Notes: a model not told the origin generated them from the letters alone. A stretch of 64,000 nt of DNA from Ravibacter sp964559125 (GCA_964559125.1 CAZLGW010000030.1:1-64000), one strand, 5' to 3'. Counted from the first letter of the stretch, positions 1-9,843 are shown. Numbers and translations: made by a program.

Positions 1-16
1 CCACAGACATTACGAC

Positions 17-52
17 AGGGAGATCCTTATCAAAGAGGGTCTCCCTTTTTTT
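17..52 (+). terminator. Rho-independent terminator of a gene left of the window
   Basis: An inverted repeat (10 bases, one mismatch: AGGGAGATCC pairing with GGGTCTCCCT) with a 10-base loop is followed by a run of T. It points rightwards, so it would end a + strand gene that lies outside the window. The gene itself is not visible. Confidence 0.7.
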
Positions 53-79
53 GTGGCCAAAGCACAAACAACGCTAACA

Positions 80-162
80 CACCACGGAGGGTACAGGCCC
101 CCACAGAAGGCACGAAGGACACAGAGGGCCACAGAGGAAAAAGGGGAGAACCACAGAGGCGG
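80..162. repeat. Intergenic repeat, 'accacagaggcacgaaggacacagagg' family
   Basis: Several degenerate units of the form ACCACRGAGG / CACGAAGGACACAGAGG follow each other in the spacer between the terminator at 17-52 and the end of the SGNH esterase gene. The same wording recurs as an inverted repeat at 17452-17539, so this is a dispersed intergenic repeat family. No coding capacity is seen. Function unknown; a folded RNA or a decayed miniature element are possible. Confidence 0.55.
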
Positions 163-173
163 GGACACCTATT

Positions 174-2177
174 TTACCGCACGAATTTCTTTGTAATAAT
201 GCTCCCTTCCGCATTTTCAAAAGTAACAAAATAGATACCCGGACCGAGATGGCGGCTGGGGATGGAGTACCGGTCGCCGGATTGGATCATTGCTGAAAAA
301 AGGGTAAGACCTGTTACAGTGCGCAGTGAAACCTTACCGGTCTGCGATCTCCCGAATTCGAGGTTGATATTTTCCCCGACGGGATTGGGGGCTATCAGGA
401 AGTCATTGGAAACAAGCGGTTCGGAACCCAGCACCGGCGAGAAAACGATGTCGGCTACGGCGTAGGCAGACTCGGTAGCAGCGCCCACTGCACGAATCCT
501 GTAAGTGTAGGAGGTGTTAGGCAGGACTTCCGTATCGGTATATTCGAGGACGCTGCCGCCCTGTTCTGTCAGTGTGACAAAGGCTGCTCCTCCTGTCTTT
601 TTTTCTATCACATAAGAGTCGGCGCCTACAACACCTTGCCAGGCAATACGTACGCCGGCGTCGGCACCCGTAAGCGTTAACGCCGGAGTAGCAAGAGCTG
701 TCGCTATGGTTACGTCGGCAAATGAGAAGATACTGAGCTTCCGGCTGTTGCGGATATACGGCCCCCGCAGGACGGAGACATTGTCCGGCTTCTCAAGAGG
801 CAGGTACGTTAGTCTCCCGGCATTGACACCCCTGTCGAGAGAGAGGGTTACCCTGTTTCCCTCCGCTTTACCGGCAGTTATATTCGCTTTTTGGCTGAAA
901 TCCCCGTCGAAATAAAAAAAGTCCTTGTTGCTGATAAGCACATCCGCCCCGTTTTCCCCTTTTATAAGCGAATCCTGCGGCCACTCCATGTGTTGCCCGG
1001 TCTGGAAAACCAGTGTGATCTCATCTTGGGCGGAGCTTGTATAGAAAATTTTCTGCACATCGGGGCACTCTGTTTCCGGGTTAGGCGGAGCGCCGTAATG
1101 ACGGGGTTCGAGAAAATGGAAAAGCCTTCTTCCAAACTCCTTGTAGGCTTCCAGCGGATAATGCACCCCGTCGTCTTCGAGATCTAACCCCAATGTTGAA
1201 AAATGACCGGTCTTTTCGTATAAATACCTGGTGCGGCGCTGAAAGTCCCGGATAGAAGGGGAGATGGGAGAATAGAGAATATTGGTCTGGATCACGTAAA
1301 AGTTTTCGACATTCGGGAAATCCTGGCGCCAGTATTGATAGAGCTGGTCGAAGCTCGCTTCGTAGCCTGGAATATTCTCGAGCGCTTCCTGTTCTCCCTG
1401 GTACCAGAAAAATCCTTTGATGGTTTTAGGCCGTGCTACGTTCATCCTGTGCAACAGGGAGCCATACAGGTCGTAGGGGTTGGCGGGGTTGGAACTGTTG
1501 CGTTGAAGAAAATAGGAAATCTTCGCCCCGGGCAGGGAGGCATTGATAATGGTAGTGGGAATTCCGTACTTTTCGAGGATAAGCCGCTGCAGGTGAATGC
1601 CCCATGCCCCTGCATACGGATGCGACCAGGAAGACTGGATCCATAAGGTATCGCCGGGAGTGCGTACAGGGTCGTTGTCGGGAATACGAGCAATGGTGCG
1701 GCAATATTTATCGCCCCAGACATCAAACTTGATGGCAGCGCCGTTAGATTGTCCGTGTATGAGATAGAAATCGCCCGCCGCTATGTTCGTCCTTTTCACC
1801 ATCAACACCGAGTCGGCCTGTTTACAGGCCCACACTTCTACGCTATAGTCGGCTATTTCCGCTTTGATGGTCGTTTTCATGTTGAAGCCTGCCTGCGTTT
1901 TGCCGCCGTAGCTCAGGGTCGACCGCTGGTAGTCGTATCGTTGATCGTTTCTGTAGGTAACCACCGACATATGGCTCCAGTCGGGGAGCTCGATGATGCC
2001 GCTTATGGGGATTTCCGCCAGGTTATTTGCTTCCCTGGCATACATCTGCATGTCTTTGGGGAGCTGGTCGAAAACCACGGAGAAGAAACGCTGCGCTTTT
2101 AAAGGAAAAGAAAGCAGGACAAGGGCTGTAAACAGCGGTAAAAAGCCCCGCACAGGTATAGGAATTGAAACTAGCAT
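174..2177 (-). CDS. Secreted SGNH carbohydrate esterase (SASA/sialate O-acetylesterase-like) with T9SS sorting domain
   Basis: Predicted hydrolase of ester groups, such as acetyl, on carbohydrates, exported to the cell surface. From the start chosen at 2177 there is a signal peptide (MLVSIPIPVRG, hydrophobic stretch, then LKAQ). An in-frame ATG at 2252 would add 25 residues ahead of the signal peptide and is less likely. The SASA-type SGNH core carries the nucleophile motif HGQSN (Ser about 144), a WYQGEQE block and a late DDGVHY motif holding the Asp/His pair. A fibronectin type III-like domain follows (about 495-580). The last 75 residues have the APNPV-x-GRS-x-IYFVTF-x-KKFVR pattern of a type A T9SS sorting domain. 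It diverges from the sugar isomerase-like gene at 2308, so the two may share a control region. The exact substrate cannot be read from sequence. Confidence 0.82.
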   Translation of the reverse strand: MLVSIPIPVRGFLPLFTALVLLSFPLKAQRFFSVVFDQLPKDMQMYAREANNLAEIPISGIIELPDWSHMSVVTYRNDQRYDYQRSTLSYGGKTQAGFNMKTTIKAEIADYSVEVWACKQADSVLMVKRTNIAAGDFYLIHGQSNGAAIKFDVWGDKYCRTIARIPDNDPVRTPGDTLWIQSSWSHPYAGAWGIHLQRLILEKYGIPTTIINASLPGAKISYFLQRNSSNPANPYDLYGSLLHRMNVARPKTIKGFFWYQGEQEALENIPGYEASFDQLYQYWRQDFPNVENFYVIQTNILYSPISPSIRDFQRRTRYLYEKTGHFSTLGLDLEDDGVHYPLEAYKEFGRRLFHFLEPRHYGAPPNPETECPDVQKIFYTSSAQDEITLVFQTGQHMEWPQDSLIKGENGADVLISNKDFFYFDGDFSQKANITAGKAEGNRVTLSLDRGVNAGRLTYLPLEKPDNVSVLRGPYIRNSRKLSIFSFADVTIATALATPALTLTGADAGVRIAWQGVVGADSYVIEKKTGGAAFVTLTEQGGSVLEYTDTEVLPNTSYTYRIRAVGAATESAYAVADIVFSPVLGSEPLVSNDFLIAPNPVGENINLEFGRSQTGKVSLRTVTGLTLFSAMIQSGDRYSIPSRHLGPGIYFVTFENAEGSIITKKFVR

Positions 2178-2307
2178 TTTTTGTACCAATCTGAAAAACG
2201 TTACACGCCCGTAAGTTACAACAGAAACCGGCGTTTGGCTACAAGTATACAAATGCTTTTGGAAAATAATGCTTCAAGTCATTATTTTGAATTTTAAGCT
2301 GATCAAA

Positions 2308-3207
2308 ATGCATAAACCTACTATCTACTGCTGTTTTTGGATATGGATCGCGCTGACGGCGACACCCGGTATACTCCCCGCGCAGAAAAAGGCCGACTTC
2401 TCCAGGTCAAACCTCGTAGCCTGGTGCATAGTGCCGTTCGATGCCCTGCAGAGAAATCCTGAAGAGCGGGCTTCTATGCTGCGTGATCTCGGGATCACCA
2501 GGCTGGCATACGACTGGCGGGAGCATCATATCCCAACTTTCGATGACGAGCTGCGTGCGCTTCGTAAATATGGCATCAGGCTGGAAGCCTTCTGGCTGGC
2601 GGCGGGCCGTGACCCGGCCGGCAATCCCAATGTACAGGCTGTATTTGATTTTCTGGAGCGCAACCAGGTAAAAACCACTATATGGCTGATGATGACCGAA
2701 TGGCCTGGTTTTGAAGAATTATCGCAGCAGGGCAAAGTAGAAGCTATGGGCCGGGAAATAGGGTATATCGCGGAAAGGGCTACTAAGGTTGGCTGCGAAG
2801 TGGCATTGTATAATCATGGCGGATGGTTTGGAGAGCCCGAAAACCAGGTTGAAATAATCCGCTATATGGGCCTGGATAATGTAGGTATCGTATACAATTT
2901 TCATCATGCAAGGAATCATCTGGCCAGGTTTGCAGACTTCTACCCTTTGATGCTGCCATATTTAAAGTGTGTTAACCTGGCCGGGCTGAAAGAAGGTGAT
3001 TCTGAGCGCTTTTACCGGACAGGACAGGGCGATGCAGAAAAGGAGATGATCCGCAGGGTCTGGAGGAGCGGCTACCGCGGGCCGGTCGGTATCATCAATC
3101 ACGATGAAAACAAAGATGCGGAAAAAGGGCTGCTCGAAGAAATTGCCGGCCTCAAATGGATTCTCTATGAATTGGGAGATAAAAAATCGCTGAGGACATA
3201 CCGCTGA
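2308..3207 (+). CDS. Exported sugar phosphate isomerase/epimerase-like TIM-barrel protein
   Basis: This has the xylose isomerase-like TIM-barrel fold of sugar isomerases/epimerases (AP endonuclease 2 superfamily). Visible markers are strand-end acidic or histidine residues in ALYNHGGWFGEPEN, VGIVYNFHHARNH, YLKCVNLAG and GPVGIINHDEN, which resemble metal-binding positions of the family. The start at 2308 gives a clean signal peptide (MHKPTIYCC, hydrophobic core, LPAQ); a start at 2269 would put 13 extra residues before it. The signal peptide implies a periplasmic or surface site, as for many paralogues in Bacteroidota. It is transcribed away from the SGNH esterase with a spacer of about 130 bases. 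Substrate unknown; the family assignment is firmer than any enzyme name. Confidence 0.75.
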   Translation: MHKPTIYCCFWIWIALTATPGILPAQKKADFSRSNLVAWCIVPFDALQRNPEERASMLRDLGITRLAYDWREHHIPTFDDELRALRKYGIRLEAFWLAAGRDPAGNPNVQAVFDFLERNQVKTTIWLMMTEWPGFEELSQQGKVEAMGREIGYIAERATKVGCEVALYNHGGWFGEPENQVEIIRYMGLDNVGIVYNFHHARNHLARFADFYPLMLPYLKCVNLAGLKEGDSERFYRTGQGDAEKEMIRRVWRSGYRGPVGIINHDENKDAEKGLLEEIAGLKWILYELGDKKSLRTYR

Positions 3208-3433
3208 CATGACTGGCTTCCGAAGCCCCGGAAATGACACCTCCCCGGTAAAAAAAATCTGTCGTTAAGTAGTTGATTATAAGTAGTGTACGTATATTCG
3301 TGTAGGTGCTATTTTGCCTTTGTGTAATGAATGTTTAAATTTACTGTAGTAAAAATTCTACGAATTAACAATTTATATCTCATTAATGCAATAGTTTTCT
3401 ATAAACTTATTTTGCATTTTTCTGTATTTATGC
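3208..3433. other. AT-rich spacer with no gene seen
   Basis: No convincing coding region or RNA gene is visible between the isomerase-like gene and the promoter of the surface protein. Base composition drops sharply: the line 3361-3420 has only 12 G/C in 60. This matches the low-GC start of the following gene. Confidence 0.5.
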
Positions 3434-3464
3434 TGTTGTAATTAGAAAGTTAATAATATATTTG
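3434..3464 (+). promoter_or_regulatory. Candidate promoter of the RCC1-like surface protein
   Basis: A TGTTG (-33 type box, 3434-3438) is separated by 18 bases from TATATTTG (3457-3464), a full match to the Bacteroidota -7 consensus TAnnTTTG. Transcription would start near 3471, leaving a leader of about 215 bases before the start codon. Sequence match only. Confidence 0.5.
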
Positions 3465-3685
3465 CCAGCAAGTAGTGTAAACACATGTATTTTCTCTTTA
3501 AAGTATTGGCTGTACTTCGTGCATTTTTCCCCGGTCCCCGTATATAATAACTGTTCTGGCAATGTACTGCGGCACCTCCGGCAGGATAGGTATTGTGTTT
3601 CCGGAATGTTGAAAGGAAGAGCCGGTTCGGTTATTGAGATGATACATCAATTTATGTTTAAGCATTATTCTACAAAAACAATTTC

Positions 3686-6600
3686 ATGGTAAAACAATCT
3701 ACAATGCAGAAAAAGAGCCTTTTGCGTGCCTTGCGGGCGCCATTTGAGGTTCTGACGGCCTTGCTCTCAGACAATCCTTTATTAAGGAATCGGAAATTGC
3801 TCGTAAAGAGTTTGGTATTAGGCGCTGTCCTTTTTTTGGGCAATGCTGCAGGTTTGAATGCCCAAAATATTCAGGATTGTGCCGGAAACAACGGTTGCAC
3901 AGATCCAGCCAATTCTGGGTATTTCTCTACCAGTGCCGCAAGCTTGTCTTATGACAACGTTATTTCTACTTTCCACAGCTCGGCGGCCTATGCCCAGGAT
4001 GGGACCATTAAAGTATGGGGAGAAGCATCCAGACCTGTGAATATAACCAACGGTGGAGGCTCTAATAGTAATCACGGTAACTGGTTTGGTACGCCCACTA
4101 CTATCAATGCGTTCAATGGTTTTACCTTTGACGCGGGGGCGGGACAGCCGCTTAAAATTGCATTAGGAAGCAAGTATGCAAAAACCGGTGCCAACACTCA
4201 GGGGGCCCAATTTATACTGCTCACTACTGGCGGTCATTTCTATGCCTGGGGTTTCCAGGGAATAGTTTTGTCTACGAGCTTAACCCCTTCTTCCGGAGAG
4301 GCAATTCAACGGGTGAGAACCGCTGGTGGCGGTGGCAGTAATCTATCGCTACCCGCAGGAGTTAACCCTACTGATGTAAAAATGCTTTTTGCTACAAGCG
4401 GTACATTGGCAATGACTACTTGTGCTGGTGAGGTATATGTACTTTCGCAGAACCTGGAAATCAGGCAAAATGGTAGCGCTACAGCTTGGGTAAAGATTCA
4501 AAAAGCAGGAGGTGGAGACCTTACCGGTATCGTAGCTACTCGTGGTACCAGTGAGGGCTTATTTGCCTTGGATAATCAAGGGGATTTGTGGACTTGGGGC
4601 TATGGCACTCGTTTAGGAGGTACTACTCAACCTGCTCAGGCGGGCCAGGGCTTAGCTACAAGAAGACCTGCCACTAAAATGAATTTACCATCTGGTGCTA
4701 CCGGCAATATTAAAATGATTGCCGCTACGAAAGGGTTTTCAAGCACTAATCCCAACTTTGATGCTGCTGATATTTCCTATTTTGTATTGTATGATAGTGG
4801 CGAATTGTGGGCCATGGGCGAAAACAGTAGCAGAGAATTGGGTGATTGGTCTACTACTAATCGTGACAATTGGGTACGGCCGACACGTACCAATAGTTCG
4901 TCAACTCCCATGAATAATATCGCTTGGATTTCTACGCAGGAGCATGACGGTATTTTCGGATTTGTAAACGTTGTTACGAAAGATAAGACATTATGGAACT
5001 GGGGCAGGGAGTCCGGTTCGGATTTGGGTAGAAGTGATGTAGGTGCAACAAGTAACGGGGAGAATAGCGACCCGGGAATGCCAGACCTGTGGGAAACAGG
5101 TAATAGCAACACCGGTGTCTTATTTGTAGAAAGCGGTGGCCACACGACAATGCTGCTGCAGGAGTGTAAAAACACTTTCGGGTATGTAGGGCACTACCGA
5201 TACGGTAGTATGGGAGATAACAGAGCAGGGAATACTAGCGACGGAGATCGGAGAATTAGATTTACCACTGCACCTTTACCTGTTTGTGGAGTTGAAACTA
5301 CTCCTGCTACCCTGACAGTTGCTCTTAGTACTGCAAATAATGAATATTGTAATTCATCCGAAATTCAGTTAGTAGGGGCTCCTGCCGGAGGTATCTATAG
5401 AATATTGGAAGTAGATGCCAGCAACAGTAATTTCCAGGGTCTGAAGTTTACTGATGAAGATAATGATAGTCCCACAGGACTTTTAGATTTAAGCGCTTTT
5501 AATATACCAACCAATGGTTCCAGAACGGTACGTCTTGGATATGTAATTCCTGAGGGGCAGTCTTGCGCGGGTGATGTAGTACAGTTATTGATCACGATCA
5601 AAGCTTGTATCGTTTATAATATTGAAATTTCCGGAAAGATCTGGATAGATGTCAATGAGGATGCAATTGATGATAGTGGAGAATCTAACTTGGCCAATAG
5701 TGCACGTTGGGCCAATTTAGTGGATGCAAATGGTGACGTAATTCGGAGTGTGTTGGTAGATGCTACTACTGGTGAATATACCATAACGGCAAGCCAGAGC
5801 GCTTTAACAAGCACAGGTGATTATACAATCATCTTAACTACAAACGAGAGAGGCCCTGGTACACCCCTTAGCACCGGTGCATCGGCGCCCACGGGTTATA
5901 AATATACCGGTACCAACCGAAGCGATGGTGATAATCCTGTAACTACCGGTAATACGTCAGAGAAAAGTGGTATTCTAAGCCTTGGGGATTTATCATCTTA
6001 TTCGACTATTACTGCGAATACGACCTTGGATGACGCCAATTTCGGAGTGAAGGGCAACATTACCATCAGCGGTAATGTATGGCACGATACTGACGGGAAC
6101 GCTGAAAAAGGAGGAAGTGAAAAGCCCATTACCGGGGATACCGGTGACGATAACAGCGACGCTTCGTCTGATACAGATTCTGATATCTGGGCTAACCTGG
6201 TAGATGAAGATGGGAACGTAGTTCAATCGGTACAGGTTGGAAATGATGGAACTTACGAGTTCCCCGGCGTAGAGCCCGGCGACTATAAGGTGATCCTTAC
6301 TGATGAAGAGCAACCAGAAGGTGATCCGCTTTCTGTTGGCGCTACGATCCCGGGCTGGGTCAATACCGGTACCCACGATCCTGTAAACAACAGCGGCGAT
6401 CCTGACCCCTCCAATAAAACGAATATAATTGATCTTGGAACGGTAACTTCCAATATAGCAAACGTCAACTTCGGCCTTCAGCAGCCTCCGGTATCGGATG
6501 ATTCGGAATATACTATAGAGCAGCCGACTTCCGGAGACGAGATCCCGCTTGATGGTACCGTAATCTCGATCGGCACAGGGACTCCGCCTGTTGCCCCCCC

Positions 6601-7411
6601 GATAGGTTCCGATCCTGACGGGACAGGGACACCAGCAGAACCCAAGCCTTCTATCGTTATTACAAAACTGCCGTATGTACCACCAGGTCAGGAGGGCAAT
6701 GAGGCTCCGGTGCTTTACTATGATGGGAACCCGGTGATAGAGGGTGAAGAGATAGAGGATTTCGATCCGTCCAAATTCTCCATCGTATTGGGTGGAACAG
6801 GTTATACCGAGGTTTCCTTCGACTTCAAGGTGGTGGATGCTGCCGGTTCGGAATCTGAAGAATCAACTTACACACTTCTGTGGCAAGGCTCGCTTCCGGT
6901 GAAATGGCAGGCGATCAACGTAACCGAAGAGTTGGGTGTGGCCGTCGTATCCTGGTCGACCACCGAAGAGCTGAATGTATCTTCTTATGAAGTACAGTAC
7001 AGCCCGGATGTGAAAAACTGGAGAGCGATAGGGACCGTGAAAGCGGATAACGCCCCGAGAGCTTCTTACAGCTTTACACATAAGCTCAGCGGAAACAGCG
7101 CTCATTATTTCCGTATCCAAAGCAAAGACCTGGATGGAAGTACTTCACTGAGCCGGATAGTAAGCCTGCAAGGCAGGACATCGAACGGTAGTGTTTATCC
7201 CAACCCGGTTTTAGCAGGCGAGCTTGTTCTTGACCTGGCGGTGTCTGGATCGGCTAAAGCCAAGGTGTATAGCGCCGCCGGTATCGAAGTTCTGAATACA
7301 ACGCTGAGAAGCAATGTCCTGAATGTAAGGAATCTTTCTTCCGGTCACTATATCCTACAGGTGACAGGTGAGAACGGTGAAATTATTACCAGGAGCTTCA
7401 TAGTGAAGTAA
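3686..7411 (+). CDS. Giant T9SS surface protein: RCC1-like propeller plus SdrD-like B domains
   Basis: Predicted cell-surface protein of 1241 residues. The N-terminus has a long charged lead-in and then a hydrophobic export segment ending in LNAQ at about residue 60. Residues about 95-490 contain repeated RCC1-like blades (DGTIKVWGE, GGHFYAWGF, GDLWTWGYG, GELWAMGEN, KTLWNWGRE), suggesting a beta-propeller. Two SdrD_B/Cna_B-like domains follow (about 645-785 and 790-930; ISGKIWIDVNEDAIDDSG and ISGNVWHDTDGN). Further on are an acidic Pro/Gly-rich linker, an LPVKWQAINV beta-sandwich and a type A T9SS sorting domain (VYPNPV ... HYILQV ... RSFIVK). Start alternatives are 3686 and 3704 (MQKKSLL). 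Base composition changes within the gene: 21 G/C of 60 at 4741-4800 against 38 of 60 at 6541-6600, which suggests the propeller half was acquired separately. Ligand unknown; adhesion or binding is a family-level guess. Confidence 0.8.
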   Translation: MVKQSTMQKKSLLRALRAPFEVLTALLSDNPLLRNRKLLVKSLVLGAVLFLGNAAGLNAQNIQDCAGNNGCTDPANSGYFSTSAASLSYDNVISTFHSSAAYAQDGTIKVWGEASRPVNITNGGGSNSNHGNWFGTPTTINAFNGFTFDAGAGQPLKIALGSKYAKTGANTQGAQFILLTTGGHFYAWGFQGIVLSTSLTPSSGEAIQRVRTAGGGGSNLSLPAGVNPTDVKMLFATSGTLAMTTCAGEVYVLSQNLEIRQNGSATAWVKIQKAGGGDLTGIVATRGTSEGLFALDNQGDLWTWGYGTRLGGTTQPAQAGQGLATRRPATKMNLPSGATGNIKMIAATKGFSSTNPNFDAADISYFVLYDSGELWAMGENSSRELGDWSTTNRDNWVRPTRTNSSSTPMNNIAWISTQEHDGIFGFVNVVTKDKTLWNWGRESGSDLGRSDVGATSNGENSDPGMPDLWETGNSNTGVLFVESGGHTTMLLQECKNTFGYVGHYRYGSMGDNRAGNTSDGDRRIRFTTAPLPVCGVETTPATLTVALSTANNEYCNSSEIQLVGAPAGGIYRILEVDASNSNFQGLKFTDEDNDSPTGLLDLSAFNIPTNGSRTVRLGYVIPEGQSCAGDVVQLLITIKACIVYNIEISGKIWIDVNEDAIDDSGESNLANSARWANLVDANGDVIRSVLVDATTGEYTITASQSALTSTGDYTIILTTNERGPGTPLSTGASAPTGYKYTGTNRSDGDNPVTTGNTSEKSGILSLGDLSSYSTITANTTLDDANFGVKGNITISGNVWHDTDGNAEKGGSEKPITGDTGDDNSDASSDTDSDIWANLVDEDGNVVQSVQVGNDGTYEFPGVEPGDYKVILTDEEQPEGDPLSVGATIPGWVNTGTHDPVNNSGDPDPSNKTNIIDLGTVTSNIANVNFGLQQPPVSDDSEYTIEQPTSGDEIPLDGTVISIGTGTPPVAPPIGSDPDGTGTPAEPKPSIVITKLPYVPPGQEGNEAPVLYYDGNPVIEGEEIEDFDPSKFSIVLGGTGYTEVSFDFKVVDAAGSESEESTYTLLWQGSLPVKWQAINVTEELGVAVVSWSTTEELNVSSYEVQYSPDVKNWRAIGTVKADNAPRASYSFTHKLSGNSAHYFRIQSKDLDGSTSLSRIVSLQGRTSNGSVYPNPVLAGELVLDLAVSGSAKAKVYSAAGIEVLNTTLRSNVLNVRNLSSGHYILQVTGENGEIITRSFIVK

Positions 7412-7427
7412 GAAGGAATAAGGTTAT

Positions 7428-7467
7428 AAAAAAGTGAGGCGGCCCATCCGGGCCGCCTCACTTTTTT
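7428..7467. terminator. Bidirectional terminator between the surface protein and katG
   Basis: A perfect inverted repeat with 18-base arms (A6 then GTGAGGCGGCCC; loop ATCC) ends in T6 in both directions. It sits between two converging genes and would serve both. Confidence 0.9.
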
Positions 7468-7492
7468 ATTCAGATGAAATCTCCATGAGCCT

Positions 7493-9706
7493 TTATTTCA
7501 GATCAAACCGGTCCAGGTTCATTACTTTGTCCCAGACCTTTATGAAATCAGCTGCGAATTTTTCCCCGGCATCGGAGCAGCCGTAGACTTCTGCCAGAGC
7601 CCTCAGCTCGGAATGCGATCCGAAAATCAGATCGGCCCGGGTAGCTGTCCATTTCGGTTCGCCTGTGCTCCGGTCGGTGCCCTCGAAAATCTCGTTGGTA
7701 TCGTCTGTAGGTTTCCACACCATTCCCATATCCAGTAGATTGACGAAGAAGTCGTTGGTGAGCGTTTCCGGCCGGTGCGTAAATACGCCGTGCCTGGAGT
7801 TGTCATAATTCGTATCGAGCACACGCATGCCGCCCAATAATACGGTCATTTCCGGAGCGCTAAGGGTCAGCAATTGTGCTTTGTCGACCAGCAGCGCTTC
7901 TGTCGAAACGCTAAACTTTGTCCGCAGGTAATTACGGAACCCGTCGGCTGCAGGTTCGAGAACGTCGAACGATTCCGCATCGGTCTGTTCGGCAGATGCG
8001 TCGGTCCGGCCGAGCGTAAACGGTACCGCAACATAATGCCCTGCGTCCCTGGCTGCCTTTTCCACGCCGGCGCACCCTGCCAGTACGATCAGGTCGGCTA
8101 GAGAAACCTTTTTGTTGCCGGTTTGCGAACCGTTGAATACTTCCCGGATGTTCTCCAGCGTATCGAGTACCCTGCCAAGCCGGGCGGGGTTATTGACCTC
8201 CCAGCTTCTCTGGGGAGCCAGGCGGATGCGGGCTCCGTTGGCCCCGCCGCGCTTGTCTGATCCGCGGAAAGTGGAAGCTGAAGCCCATGCTGTAGAAACC
8301 AGGTCGGATACGGAAAGTCCTGAATCCAGGATTTTCGATTTTAATACTGCTATATCGTTGCTGTCGATCAGCTCATGGTCTACTTCCGGGATAGGGTCCT
8401 GCCAGATGAGATCTTCTGCGGGGATTTCAGGACCGAGATACCGCGATTTCGGTCCCATGTCGCGGTGGGTCAGCTTAAACCAAGCCCTGGCAAAGGCCTC
8501 CTCAAATTCATCCGGATTTTCGTAGAAGCGCCTGGAGATCTTTTCATAGTCGGGGTCGGTCCTTAATGCGATGTCGGTCGTCAGCATAGACGGCACATGA
8601 CGTTTGGAGCGATCGTGCGCATCGGGTACCGAATTGGCGCCGGCGCCGTTGGTCGGGATCCACTGATAGGCTCCAGCCGGGCTTCTTGTCAGTTCCCAGT
8701 CATAGCCGAACAGGTTCCAGAAGAAATTGTTGCTCCACCGGGTGGGAGTGCTCGTCCAGATCACCTCCAGTCCGCTGGTGATTGTATCTCCTGCTTTACC
8801 GCTGCCGTAGCTGTTGGCCCAGCCAAGTCCCTGTGCTTCTATAGGGGCAGATTCGGGGTCGGGACCGACGTGATCTGCAGATGCAGCCCCGTGTGTTTTT
8901 CCAAAGGTGTGGCCACCGGCAATCAGGGCGACGGTTTCTTCGTCGTTCATGGCCATACGTTTGAACGTCTCGCGGATGTCGCGCGCTGCTGCAAGCGGGT
9001 CCGGATTACCGTCCGGTCCTTCGGGGTTTACATAGATCAATCCCATCTGGACGGCTGCCAGAGGGTTTTCCAGGTCGCGTTCACCGGAGTAACGTTTGTC
9101 GCCTCCCAGCCAGGTCTTTTCCGAACCCCAGTAAACGTCAATCTCAGGCTCCCATACGTCTTCCCTGCCGCCGGCGAAGCCGAACGTTTTGAAGCCCATC
9201 GATTCCAGGGCGACATTTCCAGTCAGTACGATGAGGTCAGCCCATGATATTTTGCGTCCGTATTTCTGTTTGACCGGCCAGATAAGTCTGCGTGCCTTGT
9301 CGAGGCTCACGTTGTCGGGCCAGCTGTTGAGGGGAGCGAAGCGTTGCTGACCGGCGCTTGCACCTCCCCGGCCGTCGGCTATCCTGTAAGTACCGGCGCT
9401 GTGCCAGGCCATCCGGATGAAGAAGGGGCCGTAATGCCCGTAGTCAGCCGGCCACCAATCCTGGGAATCGGTCATAACCGCCCGCAGATCGGCTTTGACG
9501 GCGTTTAAGTCCAGGCTTTTGAATTCTTCGGCATAGTTGAAATCCTCACCCATAGGATCTGAAAGTGAAGAATTCTGCCGCAGGATATTGAGGTTCAGTT
9601 GATTCGGCCACCAATCCTGGTTTTGTGTACCGCCCGCTGCAACGTTGTTTTTCTGAGATCCACTATGAAACGGACACTTGCTGATATCACTTGAATTGTT
9701 TTCCAT
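7493..9706 (-). CDS. katG: Catalase-peroxidase KatG
   Basis: Bifunctional haem enzyme that removes hydrogen peroxide by catalase and peroxidase activity. The 737 residues are normal for the family and cover both halves of the duplicated fold. Distal haem residues are Arg98, Trp101 and His102 (RMAWHSAGTYR); the proximal ligand is His266 in GGHTFGKTHG. The Met-Tyr-Trp adduct typical of KatG can form from Trp101, Tyr225 (GLIYVNPEG) and Met251 (KRMAMNDE). The C-terminal half (from about 430) keeps the fold but lacks the haem site, as is usual. There is no signal peptide, so it is cytoplasmic. It is monocistronic: a strong terminator lies downstream and a promoter-like element at 9844-9876 lies upstream. 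No OxyR or PerR gene is adjacent. Confidence 0.97.
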   Translation of the reverse strand: MENNSSDISKCPFHSGSQKNNVAAGGTQNQDWWPNQLNLNILRQNSSLSDPMGEDFNYAEEFKSLDLNAVKADLRAVMTDSQDWWPADYGHYGPFFIRMAWHSAGTYRIADGRGGASAGQQRFAPLNSWPDNVSLDKARRLIWPVKQKYGRKISWADLIVLTGNVALESMGFKTFGFAGGREDVWEPEIDVYWGSEKTWLGGDKRYSGERDLENPLAAVQMGLIYVNPEGPDGNPDPLAAARDIRETFKRMAMNDEETVALIAGGHTFGKTHGAASADHVGPDPESAPIEAQGLGWANSYGSGKAGDTITSGLEVIWTSTPTRWSNNFFWNLFGYDWELTRSPAGAYQWIPTNGAGANSVPDAHDRSKRHVPSMLTTDIALRTDPDYEKISRRFYENPDEFEEAFARAWFKLTHRDMGPKSRYLGPEIPAEDLIWQDPIPEVDHELIDSNDIAVLKSKILDSGLSVSDLVSTAWASASTFRGSDKRGGANGARIRLAPQRSWEVNNPARLGRVLDTLENIREVFNGSQTGNKKVSLADLIVLAGCAGVEKAARDAGHYVAVPFTLGRTDASAEQTDAESFDVLEPAADGFRNYLRTKFSVSTEALLVDKAQLLTLSAPEMTVLLGGMRVLDTNYDNSRHGVFTHRPETLTNDFFVNLLDMGMVWKPTDDTNEIFEGTDRSTGEPKWTATRADLIFGSHSELRALAEVYGCSDAGEKFAADFIKVWDKVMNLDRFDLK

Positions 9707-9843
9707 TAATAAATAGTTTTTGTTAAATGTATTGGTTAAAGTTAAAACTGGTAAAGCTGTTAATTATGAATGATCAGCTGCCGGAAATAAGGTAATACGG
9801 AGGCTTTATCATGTTTTCTGATTTTATGAGAAATGGGACATGA

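Noticed and set aside
3462..3692. Short open frame of 76 codons before the giant surface protein
   Set aside because: It lies over the predicted promoter and leader, has no domain or codon pattern of a gene, and overlaps the start of the real gene.
8597..9247. Long open frame opposite katG
   Set aside because: It is antisense to conserved katG coding sequence and arises from its codon bias; the translation has no recognisable domain.
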